This document shows positions 49,001 to 59,805 of a stretch of DNA of 64,000 bases, piece after piece. Location of the stretch: contig JAOVFP010000013.1 of NCBI GenBank assembly GCA_025738555.1, positions 2,356,001-2,420,000 of the forward strand, given 5' to 3'. The DNA is from Cyathus striatus. Its lineage: Eukaryota > Basidiomycota > Agaricomycetes > Agaricales > Nidulariaceae. A program made the translations under genes and the position numbers. The notes beneath the pieces were generated by a model. It was not told the DNA's origin. It did not search any database and worked only from the letters and a program-made list of their open reading frames with translations. The first letter of the stretch is position 1, and every line of letters begins with the position of its first letter.

Positions 49001-49700
49001 TTGTCGTTCAACTTGTCGTTAATACGTTGAACATATTTTTCGATATCCTCCACGATCTTCTGCGTCTTGGCGGCATCTATGCCAGTGGTAATAGCAGCTT
49101 TCAGCTAAAGGCAGTTAAAATACGTATATTGCACGAATATAGTAGTAATACGTACATGAAAGACTTTCAAAGCATTCTCCATGTTCCCCTTCATCTCCAC
49201 AATCACGTCCGGATCCTTCGAATACGACCAGAAACGTGCAACGGTGCTACGCCTGCGCATGGACTTGATACTCGCGCAGACATTTGCCAGTGTCCTTCAG
49301 GTGTTGGTGAGAGAAGAGCAAGAAGTGGGACGATCAGCATACTTTTCCAAGTTCAAAAGATTCTTCTTTAGATCGTCTCTTGTTTCCTCTGCATTGGGTA
49401 TAAACTGCATTACAGTTGCTACCATGGTCTGAATGTATATTGCAAACTCGCTCCATTGTCGCTGGTTCGACCTGAACGACTATCGAAGCACTATCGTCAG
49501 TGGTGAAGACATCTGACAGATATAATAAGCAACTAGCCAAAGAGTCGACTTACCAACACGAGATCAGCTATTTCCACCGTTAGGGAAGCAATCGCCTTGA
49601 CAAGAGGAAACGGTTCCCCACTCGCCGCTAGCAATCTTAGAAATAACAGGGCAGCATGGCCGGTTTCTTCTGCAAACTGTTGGACCTCTTTCTTCACCAT
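46046..49700 (-). CDS. NACHT-TPR protein (fungal NLR-like, STAND class)
   Basis: Exons 49700-49554, 49471-49343, 49294-49156, 49104-48996, 48945-47426, 47374-46046; the first joint does not close in phase, so a micro-exon or indel remains. N-terminal ~140 residues are helical (EFAIYIQTMVATVMQF), as in many fungal NLRs. The NACHT part has a Walker A in ADVAGSGKSALSHS, a Walker B in GVIIDALDE and a sensor-like FLTTRPEED. The C-terminal ~440 residues are tandem ~44-residue TPR units, several nearly alike around SLNTLSARLS. Such proteins are candidate non-self or programmed-death receptors: the TPR array senses, NACHT oligomerises, the N terminus acts. Ligand and effector are unknown here. Confidence 0.88.
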
Positions 49701-50108
49701 AAGTTCATGTGGGAGGGTTAAACCATATGCGAATTACATGCTGTCAATCGAGAGTAAGTATTTATATCGACGTCGCGGCTTGTGGCATGAGCCTGCCATG
49801 ATGACGATCCATAAATCAAGGGTTGTGGGGATTAGCGCTTCCGAGCTTTCAAATTCAAAGTGCCTCCGGTAAGTTGCGTACCTCGACTTACTTTTTTATA
49901 TGTAAAGCTATGGGAACAAAAATAGTAGCATTTATAGTACAAGAGTGCCCATAGTTCTACAGCATATAAAACATAAAAATCAAAGTCTAATACATAGATA
50001 GATACCTATAAATCTCTCAACCACCTCACCCTCGGCTCTAAATTCCCGCAACCTCGCACTTATCCATGGGCCGGACATTACGGAATCCAGATCATCCACT
50101 TCACCTTC
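49701..50108. other. NACHT-TPR upstream region
   Basis: 400 bases between the proposed start and the stop of oxidase 2. A further 5' exon cannot be ruled out. Nothing else recognised. Confidence 0.4.
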
Positions 50109-51575
50109 TTACGACTCCTGAGCCTCAAGTGTATCAAAAGCCTCGCACAGAAGCTCGATGACGACGTCAGCGGACCCCCACGAGGTCTGATACCCAAATC
50201 CACCATGCCTGCCGTCACGCAGTAAGCAACAGCCTCTATAAGAGAAAGAGAAACCTTACCCGTAGTTATGTATTACAGGCACTTTCCCCCTCCCATCGAC
50301 ACCCTCAATCCACTCCGTCTCCATGCGGATGCCACCCTTCCGCGCCGGGCGGAGCCCGCAACCTTCTCCTACGACGTGAGGAAGGACATCGTCGATGGTG
50401 GGTTTATGCGTCGAGCGGATTTCTGGCGGGGCAAGCTCAGGACAGAGCGCGAATCCGCGTTCGAGAATGTCTCGCGAGATTTCGGGGCGCGGTTTGGGGT
50501 ACCAATCGTCGGCAACGCGTGTACCTCCTATGACGATCTGTACCAAAGGCGGGTTAGGATTTAAAGAAAGAGACAAATGAGGGTCGCGCACGTCTCCGCT
50601 TCTCCGAGGGATGATATAAGTCATAGCTGCGTTGTTCTCGTATAGTGTCCGCCCAAATCTCACCCATGGTGCCCTAACAATCACTGTCTGCCCTCTTATC
50701 GGATACACATTTTTATCCTCCACACCACCCAAGAACCGCGCTCCAATGCCAACACACACCACTATCGCATCCGGAGGATTCGTATTGTCCCCAGGCTTGA
50801 AGATGCTCGACCCACCCTCGATGATCTGATTGATGTGTTGTATTGAGCCGCGAAAGATTCGCCCGCCGAGACCTAGGAATTGGGTAAGGAGGTAGTTGAG
50901 GTAGATGGGGGTGTCGATGGTAAGTGTGTGGAAGGTTATTCCGGAGACTGCGCCTGGAATAAGTTCATTGTCGGCTAGGCGTCTGAACTAAAAATAGAGG
51001 CAGGGATGAAGGTGAGTGGAATGTAGTGACGAAAGGAGCGAGGTATCGACATACTTCTGGCATGGACTCGAGCGGCTCTTTGGCCCCACGTACGTCACTG
51101 AAGTACTCGGTCTGGTGGACACGCAGGAAGCATTCTTCAGCGTCGCTACCGGGCTGGGACATCTCCCACATCGTGTCGAATGTTTCGTTTTCGAGTCCTG
51201 CGAGAATGATGGTGAGTCTTGATCATAGGTTATTCAAAAGAGGCTTACGGCTTTGGACTGTATCGTCCGTTACATTGAGGACATGATGTGCACCCTATCG
51301 TAAGTTCAACACAACGTCATCTAAGCGGTTATTAGTGAATACTCACAGCCCATTGACTGGTATACTTGATAGACTGTGGGTCGCTGGGCAATACATCAGC
51401 GACAATTGTGACCTTGTACCTCCCCTGCTCCTGTATTCTCAGAGCTGTGGTAAGACCAACGACACCTGTTCCAACCAAGCATTCTTAATCAATCCATCGA
51501 TGATATCGCGCCTAGATACACACCTGCCCCTAGGACAATGATATTCTTCTTCAGCGATGGAAGGGGTGTAGACAT
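50109..51575 (-). CDS. DAO: D-amino-acid oxidase 2 (FAD-dependent), inverted paralog
   Basis: Seven exons in phase: 51575-51524, 51465-51347, 51294-51249, 51197-51055, 50987-50592, 50537-50260, 50208-50109, giving 377 residues. Exons 2, 3, 4 and 6 have exactly the lengths of oxidase 1. Landmarks: IIVLGAGVVGLTTAL, KYTSQWAG, AHHVLNVTDD, GGVEDKNVYPIRGQ and HGGFGYQTSW. It ends EAQES, with no SKL-type peroxisomal signal. Same reaction as oxidase 1 is expected; side-chain preference may differ, since several segments outside the flavin core have diverged. Confidence 0.92.
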
Positions 51576-51955
51576 ACTGCTTGCTGTGAAACTAATGGAG
51601 GTTGTGAAGAAAGGTTGTAGCAGGCTATGGCGCACGTTCTTATGAAAGATCGCCCTGAGGAGTTGACAAAATGGACGCAAGACCGAGAGCTATAAACATG
51701 TTGGTCCGAGACTGCGGCCTGCGAGGATATTAGCCAGGCGGCATCAATTCCACCTTATCTCACCCATGTGCTTGTATTTGTCACCGCCCTTGGATGTAAA
51801 CACCATCCATTCGATAATAAGCCTAGCTGCATGAATTCTTCACTGAATTGAGTAACATTAATTGAAAAGTTTAACTTCATGTCACTTATTCAATCGCATT
51901 GAATACTCATATAAATTCCTCATCACATCCGCTTCTTTCATCATGTCACATCGAC
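51576..51955. promoter_or_regulatory. divergent region, oxidase 2 / glycosyltransferase
   Basis: 380 bases between two divergent starts; both promoters must lie here. No specific site identified. Confidence 0.4.
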
Positions 51956-53811
51956 ATGTTTCCTGCAAGCTCCTTCTGTTCACGTCGCTTTACAATCTGG
52001 TTTCTCCGAGCCATTGCCTTTGCGGTCTTCATTATAGCTGTCGCAACCCTCGGCACACTATGGCCAACACTTAGAAGAGGTTATAACGACTACGTTTCAG
52101 CTGACCTTAAGGATATGAAATACGTTTCCTCTCCTCTCTATGTAAATGAGGTCTTTCCTCATCCTAAACCGAAAGATCGTTTCACTTGGAATTACAAAAC
52201 TACATTGGACCTCCAGATATGTATAGCATTGAAGAATTGTGGTCCTAATCAACAAAAGGTTGCAATTCTGGCTGCTCATTGGTTTGAAGAGGCATATTTC
52301 CTAGGCTTTAGAGGTGGAGAAGGTATCTGGTAAATCTATTCTCCTACGCATTTGTTTCCAGCATGTTGTCTGACACGGCGCTTGTAGGGCGCTTTCAATG
52401 GTATTATACTAGTTCTTTATACCACACGGGCAATCGTCACTGAAGATGCAAAGTTTAACAGCCTGGGAGCGCTGGGATATTCTATTTTACTTGCGAATAA
52501 CTTCGGTAAGAATTATGATTCCATTCGAATAGAAAGTATTCAATTATTGCTTTAGAGGAAGCGCAGGATTTGTATAAACTCTGCCCCGACATAATAAAGG
52601 CAAGTAGCGTTTTATTGTAGTGTATATCACACGATTTACAACAATTGTTCTGCAGATTGTAGTCAGAAACCATCCCAAAGATTGTTACACCAGCGATTCA
52701 TGTATAAAGAGTCAACAGAATCCTCGAGGCATTCCAGCATGGAAAATCTTCGAATTCGATTACTTTCCCAACATATTTGGCAAGAATCCAGAAGAATTCC
52801 TTGATGCTCGCTGGATACTCTCCGCATTGCCCAACACGGTGAAACCCGGCTCAGATCATTACATTGGGTAAACATTCCTACAGAAACATTGCTATTCATA
52901 GAACCGCCGGGCTAAAATATCTCACAGTTTCTCCCAAGAAACCACATGTACGCAGTACCCTGTGATTCCACTCTCCGGACGCGCGAACACGATCTGGCTC
53001 TTCATGAAACAGCTCTCCTACATTTACATACCCTCGTTCACATGGTCCGTGGCCGACTTTCACAATCTCATACGCGACCTTAGCATGTCCATCACCGGCG
53101 GCTGGGCCATCGAAGAAGGCTATATGCGCGATCGCACCGGTTTGGGCCCGGACGATAAGCTGGAGGATATTGCAGACCCTGCGAATGGTATATTTAACCT
53201 TGGCGTTTTGGACCAACCTGGGTTTTTGGATAATTTGAGGGAGGCTAGAGTCATGCTTGCAATTGGGGGTCCGACGTGGAGCCCTAGTCCATTCGAGGCT
53301 CTGTGCTTGGGCGTTCCTGTGGTGCATCCGGTGAGTTCAGTATTCCGGAGATTGTGAAGAACGTTCGTTTATGACGTTTGTGCTTGGAAGTATTGGAAGC
53401 GTGAAAACGGGGCCATTGAGTACCAGAATGGGTTTTTAGCGCAGTATGGACCCCCGTAAGTTATTTATGTTACAGTGTATTTTTGACTGTGTTTCATGTT
53501 TCATTTTTGTCAGATATGTTTATCACGTCGAAGCGCATAATTATCAACACTTACATGATGCAATTAAGGTTGCATCAGAGACGCCTATTAATAGGTACGT
53601 ATCCCGGTCTATGATGCAGTTTATAGCTTCTAATGATCTACTAGATTTATACCCAAATTTATGACCGAAGCGGCATTGCGCGATAGGCTCGTAAACCTTA
53701 TGGAAACCGACTGGAGGTCGGAAGCTAACATATTGCTGCAAAAACGAGTAAATTTAACGGACGTTTATGTGAGAAATTTCATAGCTAATTCAGAAGGGAG
53801 TACACTGATTC
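51956..53811 (+). CDS. GT18-like (MGAT5-type) glycosyltransferase, ends uncertain
   Basis: Starts MFPASSF with a single N-terminal membrane anchor, a type II Golgi topology. Later exons are clear: 52388..52505, 52556..52599, 52656..52867, 52928..53330, 53391..53455, 53514..53594, then from 53645. Landmarks are VVRNHPKD, FEFDYFPNIFG, FTWSVADFHNLI, GGPTWSPSPFEALCLGVPVVHP and PPYVYHVE, as in fungal proteins related to beta-1,6-N-acetylglucosaminyltransferase V. The intron after IIK needs a GC donor (AAG|gcaagt at 52600). Exon 1 (to 52322) and exon 2 do not join in phase. The 3' end may be 53808 after a short intron, or as late as 54044, which would overlap the convergent oxalate decarboxylase. 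Confidence 0.72.
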
Positions 53812-53882
53812 ACATATATAGAAATTCGAACTATAATGCATACATTCTCGTAAGTTCAAACTGTATAAATATATGTTCTAAG

Positions 53883-56070
53883 TTAATGAGAAATGGGTCC
53901 AACCACAACAGACTTGGTCTTGTTGAAATGAGAGATAGTTTCGTCCGAGACTTGCAAGTGCGCTTTGACAAGGTCCGGTGGAATCAATGCGAGCCACTTT
54001 TGTTTTTTTTTAACTATCCAAAGAACGATTGGCCTGAAAAATAGGCACATACCTGACTGAGACTAATATCGGCGTATTTATCTGTCTTGAATACTTCTAA
54101 GAACCTAAGTGTTGTGTTACCAACGTTCTGAACGTAATGTCCGTAAGTTGCTGGAATATAAGCTATATCTCCTGCCTAAGTTGACTTTGTTAATGCTAAC
54201 AACTATTGCATACAGAGATATTCATGCCTGGAAGTTAAAAGTCTGCGAGTTTTGTCCAGATGCGAAAGCGGTTACACGCGCTTGCCCTTCGCTAAGAAGA
54301 ATTAAAAGCTCTGCCAATAATCTTATCAAGCAGGTGAACATACAGGTAGTAAGCCCATTCATCTTGTGTAGGATGCCACTTCGATATATAATATATGAAA
54401 TTTTATTCTTCAAACTTTTAAGATATACTTACGTGCAGTTCTCTATTATAATGTGATTATCACTATTAATTAAGGGTTGGCATAAAAAAGTGGCACAATA
54501 CTCGCCTCATTGCTCCGGGCTCCACGGTCACTTCAGCCACAGCGATAGTTTTTGAAACTTTAAAAGTAGTGGAATCGGCAATTTTCACCGTTCCTCCGGA
54601 CAACTGGGTCGCATTAACTTCGGAGAAAGGGAACGAATATGGTTCTGGAACCGTTCCTTGAGGACTAACAGGATTTTTCTGATTGTCAGGCGGAGGATCT
54701 AAAGGTCGGAATTGTCAAAACCTAACGACTGAAATTGCAGTTGGATTTACTGACTGCTCGGGAAAATATACAAGTCGTGACCAGGGATTTTATCGAACGC
54801 GGACTGGTCGACTTGGAAATTATTTGCGAGCACTTCCTTGGGAATTTGAGACATCCAATCAGTAAGCTGTATATACACGGTTCATCAGCTATAATGGTCA
54901 ATTGATTAATTTTCAAGCTAGTTTCACCAAAAAAGTCCCATCTTCGTTGAAATCTCCAGTATCGAACACCTTAAATTAAACTTTAGTATTGGATTTATAA
55001 AACTTGTAATGTTAAGGACTAACGAGCAAAAATTCTGACCCTGCTGGATCATCTGAGGTCGCTTGAAGTGAATGTGGGACGCCTGGAGGGAAATACCAAA
55101 GGTCTCCTGCGCTCTAGATTGGAATTCGAATCTAGTCAGGTAAATTGATATGTACTAAGGACATACGACAGTGGAAATGTAGTTTTGTCCATCTTGATTT
55201 ACGGCCGTTATCTGGGTTTTACCCTATGATAAAAGGAGTTACTCAAAGCAAAATGATTAGAAGACTAATCTGAACCACCTTCAACACATAAGCCCACTGT
55301 ATATTATCAGCTACATTATTCGTTCCTTTCCAAAAAGAATACCACTTACTTCAGCAGCAGTATGCCAGTGAAGCTCTCTAAGAGGTTCTTGTAAGGAAAA
55401 TTGAAGTATAATGAATTAAGAAATAGCAGACCTAATAGCCCCCGCCTCAAGGCGCATATCAACACCAGCCATAGCTACCGATTTATATTAGTCTACGAAG
55501 CAACAAGGGATAATTTTCGTACCGCTTGCAATAGGTAATACATCAGCTAACGAAGAATAATTAGCCCGAATTATACGGTAGCCCGATAATATTCATTTCT
55601 TACTATTTTGTTGGCGTGCCCATCCTCCTGTTTGAAGGCGATTATGGCTTAGGCTAAACGGCCATTTAATATTGGGACTGCAAGGATTTGGTCGAACTTC
55701 ATCAGTAGTATGTAGCTGGTACGATGAAAAGGACGTACAGGCTGCCGACGTCGGTAGTCGGAGGTGCAACAATGTCTGCATTCTCCTCAACGATGGGCTC
55801 ATTATTCTGAGCAATGATGGTAGCACCAAGCCCTCCACGAATAGGTTCGTGAGCACTATCATTGCCTGCAAGCCAAAGAATTGGATTGGGGTCATCGCTT
55901 GCATAAGGAACGGTAGGAGTAGGATCTGCGGCGGGCCCTGTTGACGTTCCACTGATGATTTCGGTAGGACTGGAGCTAGTGGTCTCGGGCGTCGATATAA
56001 TGTTGGCAGGGGCAGAAAAAGCTGCAGATGCGAGTATAAGAGCGAGGGCGCAATGGGAGAGAGAGATCAT
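53883..56070 (-). CDS. secreted bicupin oxalate decarboxylase (16 exons, 452 aa)
   Basis: A signal peptide (MISLSHCALALILASAAFSA) opens the protein. Exons: 56070-55739, 55677-55604, 55546-55523, 55474-55432, 55377-55350, 55296-55279, 55223-55167, 55113-55024, 54969-54928, 54866-54755, 54698-54506, 54442-54433, 54378-54344, 54291-54228, 54175-54053, 53996-53883; every joint keeps phase. Each cupin has the Mn2+ set: RELHWHTAAEWAY with GDLWYFPPGVPHS, then RELHWHPTQDEWAY with GDIAYIPATYGHY. WPFSLSHNRLQTGGWARQ is family-typical. The enzyme converts oxalate to formate and CO2, relevant to oxalate-secreting fungi on wood or soil. Two introns need GC donors (at 54505 and 54227). One exon is 10 nt. 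Confidence 0.93.
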
Positions 56071-59000
56071 GCTGAAGTCTAAGGTGGAAAGACACTTTAC
56101 TTGTTCGATGGTTAAGGGGAACATTGAGCATCTTATATACCTTTTACTTTCACTGTTTTCAGGCTCTCCCCCAAAAACGTGAAAGATCTGTACTCCATGC
56201 AAACACAAACGCATTATAGAAATTTCCGATACTTACTGATGGTTCAGTTGAGGACCCGAAATCACTGGATCACGCAGTTGAACTTCATATTTGCCGCTCA
56301 GGACCTTCACAAAAGACTACCGTAAATCCAGCTTCTGAATTAGGTGATCTTGGAGTAGTACCCCTGTTGAAGCACTCCTGTAGTCCCCTAAAGCTCCATA
56401 GTCCTGGACGCAGGTCGTGTGTGCATCTGTATAACACCGTGACCCATGAATCATGAATTGCATCCTTGCCAGAAGACTATTGCCCCGCTGCGCATGGTAA
56501 TACCCCCGCAAAGTTGCTATGTTCCTGAAATACCAAAATTTCCCAAACGCGGCGATCCTTAAAAATAAAAATATACTAGGATCATTTCGTTCAGTCCATA
56601 TATAAACTTCGTGACATCACTTTAAGTGTGGAGTACAGTCTGTGGCGTACAATCCCGCCGATCTTGCAAGAGGCAATCGGAAGAAAACGGGTACATGCAG
56701 TGTGAGTTTCATCATTTATGTTTGTACAACCGGAGCCACATAGTTAGAGCTGCTGAATTCTGAAGGACAGACCAAAGAAACTTGACGGGGTGTCTAACTT
56801 CGGGACTGCCATAAGTATACCAGTGCGATCTCGTGCAAATTGGGTGTTGAACGCACGTATCCCGAAAGGCATTTTACTGACAGCTAATTTGCTGAATATA
56901 TCTTGAATATGTCAATATTCGAATGTTTATATATACACTAGAGCTCTTATAGATCTGTTTATATGGAAAGCTTTTCAGTGATAGGCAATTGTGCATCTAG
57001 ACCAAATCACAATTCACCATGTTACATATAGTAGTTGCAGAGTCGGAACAAACATTTGGCAGGATCAAGATATGACTTGCTTATTGGAATAAGTACTTCA
57101 TATTTTTTATCGGATCATTGACAATGATCAATGTAGCCGTCGGCAAGTACTGAGTAGAACGGCGTACGGTGGAACTGCGGGGACGTCCACGAGAGATGTT
57201 GAAAGCAAAATTAAAGCCTGCTGCCTAAAGGCCAATACGAAGTTCCGATGGAAGGTACAAAAACCACGTGATTTCATACTCAATCGGTGCATGATGCACT
57301 GCATCCATAATTCAAATGCGTGGGCGGTTCAACTTGGGTGGTTATAACTTATGACAAGTTGTTGGAGCTGTGAAGTAATGAACTACTCCCAGCCAAATGT
57401 AGTGTTGGTTCCGATGCTCTCATTATCAGATTGGAATAAGTAGTACTACTTACTGATAAATAGGCAGGGTTCACACTGTAATAAGAAGAAATTACTACAT
57501 AAAATTTGTTTAACTTAAAGTACTGGGTCTGGAAATGACTTCAGAACGCCGGGAGAATTACTGTAGCAGCATCCAGAATCATCCGCTTGAGGCACATACT
57601 TTTCTTATCTGAATGCCTGCCGGGAGCCGGGCACTAAGGTGTAACTCAAGAAGTGATACTACAACTCGTCATGATGTACAGTTTCTGGACTTCCCATTGG
57701 GATACCGTGCACTCACTTTCACCATTGTGATATTAAGTACGTGGTCGCTGAGCTGAGATGCGTCACTGGTACCTAGTAGGCTAGTATGTTCAATGCATTT
57801 TGTAACTCCGGGCTCCGTACTGAACTTTACTGAACTCACTAGAGGACGAAAGTATCATTTGACTGAGGCTATTCTCAATCACCCATATCAGTCGATGAAA
57901 GTGACTCTGGTCGTAACCAGCGGGCCGAGATTCCGTTAGTTGAGTATGAAAGAGGCGATACTACTTTTTGGTGCTATAGAACGAAATGTTGTCCTGACGA
58001 AGGTGACATCCATGATTGTGATATATGTGTTCTGAATTGGTTCTGAAGCCCGGAGACCCATGCACGTTTCATTCATATTGTAATGGTAATTTAAACGAAT
58101 GTCAGTGTGGCCAGCGATATTGTGGGTGTTGCAATTTCCGTTTAATTTATGCATGTGTTGTACAGAAATGTACCAAGCTGCAATAAGTAGTGGTGAGCGG
58201 GAGTCACGGTAAGTAAGTTCCTAAAATCACCGTTTCCTCATAGTGTGGGATACATAGTTTATGTAACCCATGCAAAGGATGGAGTTAACGCCGTGCGCCA
58301 CAGCTCTCGCCCCACACTGAACAGCTTCATGAAATAAAACAAAAGGTCTTAAAGAAACCTCAGCTTTTATCATCTATAGTACAATTATTTACCGTCAAGT
58401 ATACTCCAATAACTTACGCCATTTTCTATCACTGCTGTACACAATGTTACGAGGGTTTTCAAATTATCCGACATACCCAGACTCAGCCAGATCTTTGTCT
58501 GTAAGAGCCATATTGGCACGTATCAAGACACACTGTTGATTCCATATTTAATATGTCTACATAGCAGAGATTTAGAAGGGAAATGCCACCAGTATTTTTT
58601 ACAAGGTTTTCATTCTACGATGTAGCCATCATTATTGAAACTAGCTTTTCAAACCAACTTCACAGAATGTCCTTGATACAGGGTGTCAGGAATGCATGGA
58701 TTCACCGGATAAAACATCGTAATCCCATAGGACGTCATCTCGTGCGCAACTGAATTGACTGCACTTTACTCACTGATATCGTGGGGGGGCTGCAAGTTAT
58801 CTTGGGTCTGTTCTTCCATTTTTGTGACTTATCTGAGGTGTGTGTGGCTCCACCAACATTAGATCTGAAGGCCCACGGTAATCAGACACATATTGAACCG
58901 AGTTGCCCACCTGATCTTCCATTCCGATTCATGGAGGAGAAAACAGCTTCAGCTCTGATGCCTTCATTACAATGGAATGTCCCGCCGTATATAGACAACG

Positions 59001-59805
59001 TTGGCTCATCTTCATCTAGGATTGGTAGAATATTAAATATGCATTACAAATTTCAACATATTAACTATACACACTATTTCTCTTCACAATATGTAGAACC
59101 AGCCCTTGGAGAATCGGGATAATTGAACAAGCTTTTAAAGGAATGTAGATTCGTATGATTAACACTGGATTATAGCTATGAGCTAAGTACAAATGTGATT
59201 TTGATGTTGATGTTTCTAGTTCACAGGATTACACTGGAAATTTGTGATTGACTTGGTAGAGATTCATTGCTACTGCGATAATGATCTTTTCAGAATGACG
59301 GGTGAACATCTGTATTCCTGATTCACCACTTTTATAAGAGTGATTGCGGAGTGAAGGTAAAAGGATCACATGTCTTGAGTTACCGCATTTCAACGTTATC
59401 TGACATCGTTAAATTTGGGTGCACGGCATCTTCGTGTGGTGGAAGTTCCGAGTATAACCTCCAGCCTTCAGCTGACAGAAGAGTCTCACTTTGTTACCAC
59501 TTTTAGTCTTGTTGCAAGTCCTGTCGCCCACGAATAGCCTCCGTGAACTCGGTACTGATCAAATGTGAGCGGGTTCGCAAGGATAAGGATACCTTCTGAG
59601 CGCATCATGATGGTCTGTCTGTCTTTAAGACATGGCACGGACTTGCTAATTAACCTTCGGTACTATGTATGTATGTAATGACCGTGATAAGAGTCTCATC
59701 AAGAAATGTCAAAATGTATATAAGTAGTCACGTTTCTACATAGTTGTCCAGCTTCAAGCCACCCTTCTTACATACACTAGGCTCTTAACTTTTAAGTATT
59801 GTAGT
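56071..59805. other. 3.7 kb stretch without a recognisable gene
   Basis: Largest gene-free segment of the window. The longest frame (58781-59122) shows no family motif and no splice partners. I see no transposase, reverse transcriptase, tRNA or strong tandem repeat by reading. It could hold decayed elements or a long non-coding transcript. Confidence 0.45.

Noticed and set aside
58781..59122. 113-codon frame in the 3.7 kb gap
   Set aside because: Ends in low-information sequence, no motif, no partner exons.
56641..59805. possible transposable element in the gap
   Set aside because: No transposase, integrase or reverse-transcriptase motif and no terminal repeats seen on either strand by reading.
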